From: Acidobacteriota bacterium
Lineage (GTDB): Bacteria > Acidobacteriota > Vicinamibacteria > Vicinamibacterales > Vicinamibacteraceae
DNA length: 21,327 nt
Assembly: GCA_023429845.1 (NCBI GenBank)
Contig: JAEZCY010000100.1
Span: forward strand, 1 to 21,327
Direction: 5' to 3'
How positions within the stretch are numbered: position 1 is the stretch's first letter; each line of letters begins with the position of its first letter. This document shows, one piece after another, positions 1-9,614 of this stretch. The notes under the pieces were generated by a model, which was given only the letters and a program-made list of their open reading frames with translations, was not told the origin of the DNA and did not search any database. The position numbers were made by a program, and so were the translations under genes.

Positions 1-16
1 CGCCAGCGGCGCGTCG

Positions 17-1018
17 CTACCGGCTCGTCGAGAACGCTTCGTACTGGTCGGTCGCGACGAAGTCCACTCCTGCCTCGCGTGCGGCACGCCAGCGCTGGCG
101 GGCCGCCGCCAGGCTGCCGAAGTTGTAGCTCTTCGACCAGCCCTGGGCATCGGCCTCCGCGGCCGGGTGGCCATTCAGCGTGTAGAAGCGGATCCACAGG
201 CCCTGGGCGTGCGCGCGCGACACAAGCCCCGTGAGTCGCCGGCCGTCGGCGGCCGTCCAGGCACCCGCCCGATTCTGCCCCCCGGATTCGACGGCAAGCC
301 ACGGGAAGTTGACCCAGCGGCGGTAGTTCGACGCCTTGGCCGCGATGAGCGTCTCGGGCGACGTCCTTGCGAGCCAGAGCGCCCGGTCGCGCGCATTCGC
401 GCCCTGCGGCGCCGGCTGCTCGATCGCGCCGAACAACCGCAGCGTCTGCCCGAGGGCGAGCCGGTCGTGGAACTCCACCTGCTGCATGCGGTCCGATCCG
501 GTCAGCACCAGCATCGGACCGATCGTGAGCGGCGCCGGCGCATCGGGCGTGGCGGTGCGCGGCGCCGTCGTCAGCCAGTGCGCGTACGTGCCGAGGACGC
601 GCCAGATCGCGGCGTGGTGCGCAGGCTCGTTGGTCTTCAGATCCAGGTTGAGCACCAGCAATGGCCACTGCTCGCGGCGGTTCTCGCGGAGCGCCTGCTC
701 CATCAGCGGCTTCACGCGCGCGAAGAAGTACTGCTCGAACGTCGGCGCGTTGGCCACCTTGTCGATGTCGTGCCCGACAACTGATTCCCCGTGCCCGTCG
801 GGTCCGACCCGCCAGATCAGGTCCTGCTCGATCGCCACGGGCAGGCCGGTCGCCAGTCCGCGTTCCAGGCGGTCCACGAAGCGGTCTTCGTACGGGTACG
901 CATTGTGCGCGTCCAGGAGCACACGGGTGCCTGGTCCCTGGGCATCGGCGAGGAGGCCGGCCACGCCCGGCAACGCGAGGAGGCAGGCGAGTGAAAGGAG
1001 CGTCGGGCGCAGCTGCAT
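17..1018 (-). CDS. Secreted PLC-like (TIM-barrel) phosphodiesterase family protein
   Basis: The 333-residue product begins with a signal peptide: a short basic start, the hydrophobic run LLSLACLLALPGVAGLL, then a likely cleavage near ADAQG. It is therefore probably exported. Just after this, LLDAHNAYPYEDR (H38, N39) and VAIEQDLIW (E64, D66) resemble the first strands of PI-PLC/glycerophosphodiesterase-like barrels of the AIM6 type, where the His and acidic residues sit at the active site. The C-terminal VDFVATDQYEAF fits the last barrel strand, as in GDPD-like proteins. Substrate is unknown; a phosphodiester is inferred from the fold only. A GTG two codons upstream (1024) is also in frame. 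I chose ATG 1018 because a TACACT box ends 7 nt before it, which would give a leaderless message. The gene is divergent from pilT. Confidence 0.6.
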   Translation of the reverse strand: MQLRPTLLSLACLLALPGVAGLLADAQGPGTRVLLDAHNAYPYEDRFVDRLERGLATGLPVAIEQDLIWRVGPDGHGESVVGHDIDKVANAPTFEQYFFARVKPLMEQALRENRREQWPLLVLNLDLKTNEPAHHAAIWRVLGTYAHWLTTAPRTATPDAPAPLTIGPMLVLTGSDRMQQVEFHDRLALGQTLRLFGAIEQPAPQGANARDRALWLARTSPETLIAAKASNYRRWVNFPWLAVESGGQNRAGAWTAADGRRLTGLVSRAHAQGLWIRFYTLNGHPAAEADAQGWSKSYNFGSLAAARQRWRAAREAGVDFVATDQYEAFSTSR

Positions 1019-1025
1019 GCGCACG

Positions 1026-1031
1026 AGTGTA
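1026..1031 (-). promoter_or_regulatory. Predicted -10 box (TACACT) of the PLC-like gene
   Basis: TACACT on the minus strand lies 7 nt before ATG 1018, so transcription would begin at or next to the start codon. No convincing -35 box is visible. The assignment rests on hexamer match and spacing, repeated at other genes in the window. Confidence 0.4.
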
Positions 1032-1101
1032 GGGGGCTTTTGGCTGCGCGGCGTCGCCGACCCTCAACTTCACACCCGCCCGAGCCGATTGCCTCGATGG
1101 T

Positions 1102-2256
1102 ATGGCATCTCCCGCAGCCGCAGTGCCCACGCCCGTCGTCCAGGAACCACCGATCAACCGCCTGTTCCGACTCATGGTGCAGACCGGAGCCTCGGACCTG
1201 CACCTGAGCGTCAGCGTCCCGCCGATGGTGCGCAAGGACGGTCGGATGCTGCCCGTGGAAGACACGGCGCCGCGCCTCACCGCCGAGGACATCCGCCGGC
1301 TGCTGGGACCGATCACGCCTGAGAAGAACCGGACCGAGTTCGAGCGCCGGCACGACACCGACTTTGCGTACGAGATCGGCGGCCTCGCGCGCTTCCGCGC
1401 CAACATCTTCATGGACCGCAAGGGCATGGGCGCGGTGTTCCGCGTCATCCCGAGCCGGATCCTGACCGCCGAGGAGCTCGGTCTCTCGCCGCACCTGCTG
1501 CAGCTCTGTCACCTGAGCAAGGGCCTGGTGCTCGTCACGGGCCCGACGGGGTCCGGCAAGTCGACGACGTTGTGTGCCATGGTGGACTACATCAACCGCA
1601 CGCGGCACGACCACGTGATCACCATCGAGGACCCGATCGAGTTCGTCCACGACAACAAGTCGTGCCTGATCAACCAGCGCGAGGTGCACACGCACACCGA
1701 CTCGTTCAAGGATGCCCTGCGCGCCGCACTCCGCGAGGACCCCGACATCGTCCTCGTCGGGGAGATGCGCGACCTCGAGACCGTGGCCATCGCCATCGAG
1801 ACTGCCGAAACCGGGCACCTGGTGTTCGGCACCCTGCACACCAGCACCGCGGCGTCCACGGTGGACCGCATCATCGACCAGTTCCCCGCGGATCGGCAGA
1901 GCCAGATCCGCGTGATGCTGAGCGAGTCGCTCAAGGGCGTCGTCGCGCAGACGCTGTGTCGCAAGGTGGGGGGCGGTCGCGTCGCGGCACTCGAGACGCT
2001 GATCGTGAACACCGCGATCAGTAACCTGATTCGCGAAGGCAAGACCTTTCAGATCCCGTCGATGATGCAGGTCGGCAAGGCGCAGGGCATGCAGACCCTC
2101 AACGACGCGCTCGCGGACCTGGTGAAGAACAAGCTCGTTGCGCCGGAAGAGGCCTACGTCAAGGCCGTGGACAAGGGCGGCTTCGAGTCCATGCTGAAGC
2201 GCATCGGTGCCGACACCAGGTTCCTCGGCCCCGCACCCGCCGCCAAGGCCGTGTGA
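1102..2256 (+). CDS. pilT: Type IV pilus retraction ATPase PilT
   Basis: A 384-residue secretion-type ATPase that powers pilus retraction (twitching motility) as a cytoplasmic hexamer at the pilus base. The N-terminal domain (about 15-115) has the SDLHLSV signature and AVFRVIP. The ATPase domain shows Walker A GPTGSGKST (147-155), Asp box ITIEDPIE (173-180), Walker B DIVLVGEMRD with its Glu (215-224) and His box TGHLVFGTLHT (237-247). All catalytic elements are intact. The later FPADRQSQIR segment and the QGMQTLNDAL region are also typical of PilT rather than PilB, which is longer and carries a zinc motif. A slightly longer, Pro/Ala-rich N-terminus and an Ala-rich tail (APAAKAV) are the only departures from the usual 345-370 residues. 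No other pil gene is nearby. No clear ribosome binding site precedes ATG 1102. Confidence 0.95.
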   Translation: MASPAAAVPTPVVQEPPINRLFRLMVQTGASDLHLSVSVPPMVRKDGRMLPVEDTAPRLTAEDIRRLLGPITPEKNRTEFERRHDTDFAYEIGGLARFRANIFMDRKGMGAVFRVIPSRILTAEELGLSPHLLQLCHLSKGLVLVTGPTGSGKSTTLCAMVDYINRTRHDHVITIEDPIEFVHDNKSCLINQREVHTHTDSFKDALRAALREDPDIVLVGEMRDLETVAIAIETAETGHLVFGTLHTSTAASTVDRIIDQFPADRQSQIRVMLSESLKGVVAQTLCRKVGGGRVAALETLIVNTAISNLIREGKTFQIPSMMQVGKAQGMQTLNDALADLVKNKLVAPEEAYVKAVDKGGFESMLKRIGADTRFLGPAPAAKAV

Positions 2257-2308
2257 TCGGCGCCCGTCGCGGGCCTCGGCGCGGCGCCTGCATGCCGTGC
2301 ACACGCGA

Positions 2309-2314
2309 TACACT
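2309..2314 (+). promoter_or_regulatory. Predicted -10 box (TACACT) of the ABC exporter
   Basis: GATACACT ends 6 nt before GTG 2321. The same hexamer lies 7 nt before the first gene of the window on the other strand. It would produce a leaderless ABC transporter transcript and argues against the longer reading frame that overlaps pilT. Confidence 0.4.
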
Positions 2315-2320
2315 GCCTGC

Positions 2321-3091
2321 GTGATCCGCGTGGCCGACCTGCACCATGCCTACGGCGACACGCCTGCGGTGCAGGGGTTGTCGTTCGAGGCGGGCGTCGG
2401 CGAGGTGCTCGGCCTGCTCGGGCCCAACGGCGCAGGGAAGTCCACGACGGTGAAGATCCTCACCGGCCTGCTGCCCGTGCAGCGCGGTACGGTCGAGGTA
2501 TCGGGGTTCGACATCGCGCGCGAACCCATCGAGGTCAAGCGCCGCGTCGGGTACGTGCCCGAGACGGGTGCGCTCTACGACGCGCTGACGCCTGACGAGT
2601 ACTTCCGTTTCATATCGTTGCTCTATCGCCTCGAGCCCGAGGTCGTGCAGCCGCGCATCGAGCAGATGCTCGCGATGTTCGAGCTCGAGTCGGTGCGTGG
2701 GGCGCGCATGGTGACGTTCTCGAAGGGCATGAAGCAGAAAGTGCTGATCGCATCGGCCCTGCTGCACGCGCCCGACGTCGTCGTGTTCGACGAGCCGCTC
2801 AACGGCCTCGACGCCAACGCCATGCTGGTGTTCAAGGAGCTGCTGCGCGGCCTGGCCGCGCAGGGCCGCACCATCCTCTTCTGCTCCCACCTCCTCGACA
2901 TCGTCGAGCGCCTGTGTCCGCGCATCGTGATCATCGACAAGGGGCGTGCGATAGCGGCGGGCACCCCGGCCGACATCGCGCGGGAGAGCGGAACCGCCTC
3001 GCTCGAGCACGCGTTTGCGGCACTCACGGGCGCCCGCAACGTGGAGGACGCGACGGCAGGCGTCCTGTCGGCGCTGGAGTGGCGGGCGTGA
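2321..3091 (+). CDS. ABC transporter ATP-binding protein (ABC-2 exporter type)
   Basis: A 256-residue nucleotide-binding subunit that hydrolyses ATP to drive the membrane protein encoded next. Walker A is GPNGAGKS (34-41), the signature is FSKGMKQK (133-140; the Lys/Met variant common in drug and Na+ exporter ATPases of the CcmA/NatA kind), Walker B is VVVFDEP (153-159), and the switch His is H190 in CSHLL. The frame is open further upstream, into pilT, but alignment to the family starts at VIRVADLHHAYGD, so GTG 2321 is the sensible start. The stop overlaps the permease start by 2 nt, so the two are translationally coupled. The exported substrate cannot be told from sequence. Confidence 0.92.
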   Translation: MIRVADLHHAYGDTPAVQGLSFEAGVGEVLGLLGPNGAGKSTTVKILTGLLPVQRGTVEVSGFDIAREPIEVKRRVGYVPETGALYDALTPDEYFRFISLLYRLEPEVVQPRIEQMLAMFELESVRGARMVTFSKGMKQKVLIASALLHAPDVVVFDEPLNGLDANAMLVFKELLRGLAAQGRTILFCSHLLDIVERLCPRIVIIDKGRAIAAGTPADIARESGTASLEHAFAALTGARNVEDATAGVLSALEWRA

Positions 3092-4689
3092 TCGCTGCGG
3101 TCGCCAGGGTGCTGGGGGTGGACCCGGTGCAGTGGCGGGCCCTGGTCTGGGCGTCGCTCGTCAGCGATCTGCGCCAGTTCAGGGGCACGGGCCCACGCGT
3201 CGGCCGTCTCGCACTCGGCAGCCTTGGTGGCGGCCTCGCCTCGCAGCTGCTCTACGGCGCGTTCTGCGCGTTCTTCATCGGCGCGCTGCCCAACGCGTTT
3301 GCGGCGAGCACCATCTACTTCCTGCTGTTGCTGTCCACGCTCGGGCTGGCGCTCCTCGTGGATTTCACGGGTGTCGTGCTGTCGCCCGACGACTACCTGC
3401 AGCTGGCGCCCCGCCCGGTGGACGGACGCACGTTCTTCGTCGCGCGCCTGACCTCGGTTGTGGCCTTTTCGCTGCTGCTGACGGCGCCGTTCGTGGTGCT
3501 GCCCACCGTCGCGTACCTCGTGAGGGACACGGGCCGTGCGCTGCCGGCCGCACTCGTCAGCCTGCTCGCCGCGGCGACGCTCGCGGTGCTGGTGCCGCTG
3601 GTCGTGATCCTGCTGTTCGTGGCACTCGTGCGGCTGGTCCCTGCCGACCGCCTGTTCCGCCTGCTCGGATACGTGCAGTTCCTGCTGTCGTTCGTTTTCA
3701 TCGGCGGCTTCTTCCTGATGTCGCGCACCACGCAGGCGCTGGACGCGATCTCGCTCGAGAAGACGCCGGCGGCATACCTCAATCCCGCTGCCTGGTTCGC
3801 CGCGTGGATCGAGATCGCCGACGGCCGAGGCACCGGACTCGACTGGGTGGCGTCGGCGGCGCCACTGGCGTTGCTCGTCGTGTGCGGCGTGCTGGTTCGG
3901 AGCCGCCTGTCGCTGGCGTATGCCGAGCGCCTGTCCTCGATGACGTCGTCCCGGGCCGGCGGGGGGGCCGCGCGTTCGCCCGTGCCGTACCTGGTGTTCG
4001 GTCCGGCGCACCACGCGGTGGGGCTGCTCGCGAGCGCACAGTTCAGGACCGACCAGAAGTTCCGTCTCGGCGTGCTCGGCATCCTGCCGCTCACCGTGAT
4101 CTACCTGCTTGCGGGGTTCAGCGAACCCGAAGGTCCCGAGATGCTCAGCCGCGAGCCGGTGCTCGTCTATTACGCGGTGCTGTTCTTTCCGGTGATGCTG
4201 CGCCAGTTCCTCGTCTACAGCGAGTCCTTTCGCGCGGCCTGGGTGTTTCACGCGGCGCCCATGCCGTTCGACGAGATGGTCGTCGCGCTGAAGAACGTCG
4301 TGGTGGCGCGTTTCCTCGTGCCGTACCTGATGCTGGTGCTGCTGCTCATCGGCTGGCTCCACCCGCGGCCGCCACTCGAACTGTTCATGCACGGCCTCGT
4401 GCTCGGCTTGTTGTCGCACGCGCTGCTGACGGCCGATCTGCTCGTGAACCCGTCGCTGCCCTTCTCACAGCCGACGCGACAGGGCACGCGATCGTTCGCC
4501 CTGCTCCTGCTCATGGTGCCGACCATGGCGATCATCACGACGATCCCGCTCTGGCGCCCGTACCTGTACGCGAGCACCGCCCGGACCTTCATCGGTCTCG
4601 GCGTGCTCGTCGTCATCAACGTCCTGCTGCACGAAACGCTCATCACGCGCGTCGACAAGGTGTCGCGCGGGTGGGCGTGCACGAGCTGA
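3088..4689 (+). CDS. ABC-2 type transporter, large permease subunit
   Basis: Predicted 533-residue polytopic membrane protein, the partner of the preceding ATPase. The start is GTG 3088, overlapping the ATPase stop as GTGA, so coupling is likely. Hydrophobic segments include residues around 42-66 (GSLGGGLASQLLYGAFCAFF), 72-95, 123-145, 150-180 and 185-205. A soluble stretch follows with an ISLEKTPAAYLNPAAWFAAW segment, then further helices (LGILPLTVIYLLAGF and LVPYLMLVLLLIGWL) to the C-terminus, giving roughly ten to twelve helices. That is about twice a simple six-helix ABC-2 subunit, so one chain may form the whole membrane part. No recognised family name comes to mind; the exporter role is inferred from the ATPase next to it. 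Confidence 0.75.
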   Translation: MIAAVARVLGVDPVQWRALVWASLVSDLRQFRGTGPRVGRLALGSLGGGLASQLLYGAFCAFFIGALPNAFAASTIYFLLLLSTLGLALLVDFTGVVLSPDDYLQLAPRPVDGRTFFVARLTSVVAFSLLLTAPFVVLPTVAYLVRDTGRALPAALVSLLAAATLAVLVPLVVILLFVALVRLVPADRLFRLLGYVQFLLSFVFIGGFFLMSRTTQALDAISLEKTPAAYLNPAAWFAAWIEIADGRGTGLDWVASAAPLALLVVCGVLVRSRLSLAYAERLSSMTSSRAGGGAARSPVPYLVFGPAHHAVGLLASAQFRTDQKFRLGVLGILPLTVIYLLAGFSEPEGPEMLSREPVLVYYAVLFFPVMLRQFLVYSESFRAAWVFHAAPMPFDEMVVALKNVVVARFLVPYLMLVLLLIGWLHPRPPLELFMHGLVLGLLSHALLTADLLVNPSLPFSQPTRQGTRSFALLLLMVPTMAIITTIPLWRPYLYASTARTFIGLGVLVVINVLLHETLITRVDKVSRGWACTS

Positions 4690-4696
4690 TTCCTCC

Positions 4697-6250
<1,554 letters not shown>

Positions 6251-6259
6251 CCGGGAAGC

Positions 6260-6306
6260 GGGACTCGGGACTCGGGACTCGGGACTCGGACTCGGGACTC
6301 GGGAGG
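6260..6306. repeat. GGGACTC heptamer tandem repeat
   Basis: Six near-perfect tandem units of GGGACTC lie just downstream of the kinase stop codon: four complete, one that has lost a G (6288-6293), one complete, then a partial GGGA. It is a simple repeat in the gap between convergent genes. No function is visible. Confidence 0.9.
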
Positions 6307-6322
6307 AAGCGTGGAACACACA

Positions 6323-6364
6323 TCCCCGAAGGCCCGCGGCAGGATGCCGCAGGCCCATCGGGGA
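6323..6364. terminator. Long hairpin between convergent kinase and cyclophilin genes
   Basis: Two arms starting TCCCCGA and ending TCGGGGA, with inner GGCC and GCGGCA/TGCCGC pairings, fold into a stem of roughly 18 bp around a tiny GGA loop with one or two mismatches. It sits between the ends of convergent genes (6250 and 6377) and could stop transcription from both sides. No U-tract follows, so it is not a canonical intrinsic terminator. Confidence 0.55.
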
Positions 6365-6376
6365 CGGGGAGACGAC

Positions 6377-6913
<537 letters not shown>

Positions 6914-6919
6914 GGGGAC

Positions 6920-6925
6920 ACCTTA
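6920..6925 (-). promoter_or_regulatory. Predicted -10 box (TAAGGT) of the cyclophilin gene
   Basis: TAAGGT (rc of ACCTTA) lies 6 nt before ATG 6913, preceded by GG. It shares a 35-bp divergent region with the opposite promoter. Confidence 0.35.
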
Positions 6926-6936
6926 CCATCCTGTCG

Positions 6937-6942
6937 GATAAT
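6937..6942 (+). promoter_or_regulatory. Predicted -10 box (GATAAT) of the TPR-like gene
   Basis: GATAAT differs from the consensus TATAAT at one base and lies exactly 6 nt before ATG 6949. A GGGACA at 6915-6920, 16 nt upstream, is a 4/6 match to TTGACA. This is the best promoter in the window and predicts a leaderless transcript. It lies face to face with the cyclophilin promoter. Confidence 0.5.
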
Positions 6943-6948
6943 CGGCCC

Positions 6949-7809
6949 ATGGCAGGGCTGTACGCGCTGTTTTTCGTCGCCACGTGGTTACACGTGTCGG
7001 CGCAGCCGGCCTCGGCGTGTCCGGCGCCTCGCGATGTGTCGCTGTCCCTGACGGAATCGGCGCTGGCGCAGGCCTCGCTCGTGCTGGCGCAGTGCGCAGG
7101 CGCCGACATCGAGGCCGGCCGCTGGGCGCGCGCGCAGCAGCGCATCGAGCAGGCGCAGCGCGCAGGTCTGGCGCTGACTGGCCAAGCACGGCGTGACTGG
7201 TATGCGCAGGTGGCGCGCCTCGACGCCACGCGCAAGGTGGACACCGGCGACTGGGCCGCACTCGTGGACGACGTGATCGCGCACGAGGAGGCGCTGCCGT
7301 GGGCCGGCCCGCTCGTCCGTGGCGTTGCGGCGGCTCGCGCGTCGTGGGCGGCGCAGGACGCCGGACGCCTTCAGCGTGCGCGCGCGGAACTGCGTCGGCT
7401 CGAGGCGCTTGCGTCGCAGGCCGGCCCGATGAGCGAGGAGGAGCGCGCACGACTCCTGGTGCAGGGTGCCATCGCGGGTGCGCAGTACGAACGCGACGAG
7501 ATGCAGTTGCTCCTCGACGCGGCGCACGAACTCGGCGGGAGGCTCCTGGCCGGCGACGCGCGACGAGGCCCCGTCGTGCTCGCGCGGGAACTGGAAGCCG
7601 ACCTGCTGCGCATCACGGATCGCTATGCGGCGGCGGGTGAGCGCTATCGCGACGTGCTGCACGCATCGCCGCGACGCGTGCAGTCGCGCCTCGGGCTCGC
7701 CGAGGCCTATCGACGCCTGGGGTACGCGCGCGAGGCAGACGAGACGCTCGCGCAGGCGCGCGCCCTGTGGGAAGAGGCCGATCCGGAGGCTCGCGCGCTG
7801 CTGCGGTGA
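6949..7809 (+). CDS. Secreted or anchored TPR-like helical protein, function unknown
   Basis: The 286-residue product opens with a short hydrophobic segment, LYALFFVATWLHVSAQPASAC, that reads as a signal peptide, possibly a lipoprotein-like site at C24 though without a clean lipobox. The rest is highly helical and rich in Ala, Arg, Glu and Leu. The last 90 residues contain two TPR-like units: RYAAAGERYRDVLHASP followed by RLGLAEAYRRLGYAREADETL. Earlier stretches such as ARWARAQQRIEQAQRAG look helical with repeats too. TPR proteins hold protein partners; none is visible here. Start ATG 6949 is favoured by the GATAAT box 6 nt upstream. I do not recognise the family beyond this. Confidence 0.55.
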   Translation: MAGLYALFFVATWLHVSAQPASACPAPRDVSLSLTESALAQASLVLAQCAGADIEAGRWARAQQRIEQAQRAGLALTGQARRDWYAQVARLDATRKVDTGDWAALVDDVIAHEEALPWAGPLVRGVAAARASWAAQDAGRLQRARAELRRLEALASQAGPMSEEERARLLVQGAIAGAQYERDEMQLLLDAAHELGGRLLAGDARRGPVVLARELEADLLRITDRYAAAGERYRDVLHASPRRVQSRLGLAEAYRRLGYAREADETLAQARALWEEADPEARALLR

Positions 7810-7830
7810 CGCACGCGGCGCAGTGCAGAC

Positions 7831-7851
7831 GGACCGCCGGGACGGCGGTCC
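7831..7851. terminator. Hairpin followed by CTACC, 3' of the TPR-like gene
   Basis: GGACCGCC pairs with GGCGGTCC across a GGGAC loop: eight perfect pairs and a 5-nt loop, 21 bases after the stop codon. It is immediately followed by CTACC, which is the beginning of the tandem repeat. It may act as a terminator, or as the head of a repeated palindromic element. Confidence 0.5.
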
Positions 7852-7952
7852 CTACCTGACGTGTGGCGGTCCCTACCTGACGTGTGGCGGTCCCTACCTG
7901 ACGTGTGGCGGTCGCTACCTGACGCGTGTGGCGGTCCCTACCTGACGTGTGG
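7846..7952. repeat. 21-bp tandem repeat, five copies
   Basis: Copies begin CGGTCCCTACCTGACG and end TGTGG. Units lie at 7846-7866, 7867-7887, 7888-7908, 7909-7931 and 7932-7952. The fourth carries a CG insertion and one substitution; the others are identical. The first unit overlaps the right arm of the hairpin at 7831-7851, so the array looks like amplification of a hairpin-plus-tail element. Near-identity indicates a recent expansion. It is not CRISPR: there are no spacers. Confidence 0.95.
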
Positions 7953-7997
7953 GAGAGAGGGAAGGAGGCGTTCAGGGGGCCTCGTGGGCGTACGTAT

Positions 7998-8018
7998 GCG
8001 TCGGGCCTTGCCCGACGC
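7998..8018 (-). terminator. Perfect hairpin just beyond the ada stop codon
   Basis: GCGTCGGGC and GCCCGACGC form nine perfect pairs around a 3-nt loop, beginning 5 nt past the ada stop. The position fits a transcript end for ada. There is no U-tract, so Rho-independent activity is uncertain. Confidence 0.55.
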
Positions 8019-8023
8019 GCCTG

Positions 8024-9115
8024 TCAACGCAGCGCGCCGCGTTCCATGTCGATCAGGCGCTTCTTCCGCTCCACGCCCCAGCGGTATCCCGTCAATGACG
8101 CGTCGCTGCCGACCACGCGATGGCAGGGGACGAGGAGCGAGATCTTGTTGGTGGCGCAGGCGCGAGCGGCCGCCCGCACGGCCGCCGGCTGTCCGATCAT
8201 CGTCGCCAGTTGCGCGTACGTGCGCGTCTCGCCTCGCGGAATGCCGCGCAGGGCCTGCCAGACACGTTGCTGGAAGGCGGTGCCCTGCAGGTCCAGTGGC
8301 ACGTCCTCGGCCGCCTGGCCACTCGCGACGGCAACCGCTGCGGCGACCCACTCCGGCCGGGTGATGCCGGGCGCGATCGTCGCGCGCGGGAACTCCGCGT
8401 CGAGCGCGGCGAGCAGCGTGGCCTCGTCGTCGCCCAGGTACACGGCGCACACACCGTGTTGCGTCGCCGCCACGAGGACCAGGCCGAGGGGCGTCCGGGC
8501 AGTCGTCCAGCCGATCGTCACGCCCGCGCCACCGCGCCGGTACGCGCCAGGGGTCATGCCGAGACTCTCGGTCGCGCGCTCGTACAGACGGGACGATGAC
8601 CCGTAGCCCGCAGCATAGAGCGCGTCGGTGACTTCGTCTCCCGCCAGCAGACGCTCGCGCAGACGCGCGAGCTGCCGACCACTCAGAAGCGCGCGCGGGC
8701 CGACGCCGAGCGTCGCCTCCAGGCGTTCGCGCAGGACGGCAGGCGTCAGGTGGAGTGAGGTTGCAAGCGCCTGCACGGTCGGACGCCCGCCGGCCGCAAG
8801 TGCCCGGTCGATTGTCGCGAGCAGCCTGCGCAGATCCGACTCGGCGAGGACCACCTTCGCCGGTGTGCGGGCCTCGTCGGGCCGGCAGCGGAGGCAGGCA
8901 CGGAAGCCGGAGTCGCGCGCCTCCGCCGTTGACTGGAACAGACGCACGTGCTCGCGACGTGGCGGGCGTGCCGGGCATCCCGGTCGGCAGTAGATGCCTG
9001 TCGTCGTGACGCCGAACACGAACCGTCCGGACGCAGCGACGTCGCGTCCGCGAATCGCGTCCCAGGCGTCCTGGTCAGCAAGCGCTCCAGGTCGGGCCGG
9101 CATCGTCGTAAGCAT
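8024..9115 (-). CDS. ada: Bifunctional Ada: DNA alkylation repair methyltransferase and transcription activator
   Basis: The 363-residue product has the full three-part structure of E. coli Ada (354 aa). The N-terminal zinc domain has C43, C47, C74 and C77 (TGIYCRPGCPARPP and FRACLRCRP), which bind zinc, with C43 equivalent to the phosphotriester methyl acceptor. The AraC-type helix-turn-helix is at about 85-195. The C-terminal methyltransferase domain has PCHRV at 330-334, with C331 as the O6-methylguanine acceptor and GxGYRWG nearby. All key residues are present. The upstream ATG at 9127 overlaps the candidate -10 box, so ATG 9115 (7 nt after TATGCT) is preferred; an internal ATG four codons on (9103) is also possible. 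Neighbours are unrelated. Self-regulation by the methylated N-domain is expected from the family but not shown. Confidence 0.95.
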   Translation of the reverse strand: MLTTMPARPGALADQDAWDAIRGRDVAASGRFVFGVTTTGIYCRPGCPARPPRREHVRLFQSTAEARDSGFRACLRCRPDEARTPAKVVLAESDLRRLLATIDRALAAGGRPTVQALATSLHLTPAVLRERLEATLGVGPRALLSGRQLARLRERLLAGDEVTDALYAAGYGSSSRLYERATESLGMTPGAYRRGGAGVTIGWTTARTPLGLVLVAATQHGVCAVYLGDDEATLLAALDAEFPRATIAPGITRPEWVAAAVAVASGQAAEDVPLDLQGTAFQQRVWQALRGIPRGETRTYAQLATMIGQPAAVRAAARACATNKISLLVPCHRVVGSDASLTGYRWGVERKKRLIDMERGALR

Positions 9116-9122
9116 GTCCCGG

Positions 9123-9128
9123 AGCATA
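9123..9128 (-). promoter_or_regulatory. Predicted -10 box (TATGCT) of ada
   Basis: TATGCT (rc of AGCATA) lies 7 nt before ATG 9115, preceded by GTTAG, which together make TAGTATGCT. The position again implies a leaderless or very short leader. No clear -35 or Ada-box is seen. Confidence 0.35.
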
Positions 9129-9174
9129 CTAACGCCCACTCGATGACGACTATCCGGTTTGACGGGGGAACCCG

Positions 9175-9609
9175 ATGACGGCGTTCGAACTCAGCAACCT
9201 GGTGGTGCTTCCGTTCTGGGCATTGATGGTGTTCCTGCCCACATGGGCCTTGACGCGCCGGATCATGGTCTCGCCGTGGGTCGTTGCACCCGCCGCGGTC
9301 ATCTATCTCGTCACGCTGCTGCCGGCTGCCACGCTGGTGGTTCCGGAGATCGTCAACCCGGTGCAGGCGCGCATCGCCGCGCTGTTGGGGACGCCCACCG
9401 GCGTCACCCTGGCGTGGGCGCATTTCGTGGCCTTCGACCTGTTCGTGGGCCGCTGGATCTACTGCGACAGCCGCAGCCGGCTGTACTCGCCCTGGTGGGT
9501 GTCGCCGACCCTCGTTCTCACGCTGCTGCTCGGTCCCGTGGGATTGCTCGTGTACCTGGTGGGGCGCACGCTCATCGGCGGTGCCAACGTCGCGGCCGAC
9601 CCGATCTGA
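9175..9609 (+). CDS. ABA4-like family (DUF4281) membrane protein
   Basis: A 144-residue protein with four hydrophobic helices at about 7-25, 32-55, 73-92 and 106-130. The central FDLFVGRWIYCDSRSR motif and the following LTLLLGPVGLLVYLVGR helix are characteristic of the ABA4-like family. Plant members are involved in neoxanthin formation; the role of bacterial members is not established. The start ATG follows GACGGGGGAACCCG, whose GGGGGA can act as a ribosome binding site. It is divergent from ada and convergent with nei. Function is inferred only from family resemblance; I see no carotenoid gene nearby. Confidence 0.75.
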   Translation: MTAFELSNLVVLPFWALMVFLPTWALTRRIMVSPWVVAPAAVIYLVTLLPAATLVVPEIVNPVQARIAALLGTPTGVTLAWAHFVAFDLFVGRWIYCDSRSRLYSPWWVSPTLVLTLLLGPVGLLVYLVGRTLIGGANVAADPI

Positions 9610-9614
9610 GCTGC

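Noticed and set aside
817..2313. Long minus-strand frame over pilT
   Set aside because: Antisense shadow of pilT; charged low-complexity sequence without family features.
2207..2320. Longer ABC ATPase start overlapping pilT
   Set aside because: The 38 added residues are Pro/Arg-rich pilT shadow; family homology begins at GTG 2321.
2623..4419. 598-residue minus-strand frame over the ABC exporter
   Set aside because: Extremely Gln/His/Arg-rich, antisense to two recognised genes; a compositional artefact.
7846..7952. Tandem repeat considered as a CRISPR array
   Set aside because: Repeats are contiguous with no spacers, and no cas gene is in the window.
7861..8364. Plus-strand frame encoding repeats of WRSLPDV
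   Set aside because: Produced by translating the 21-bp tandem repeat and then the antisense of ada; no support as a gene.
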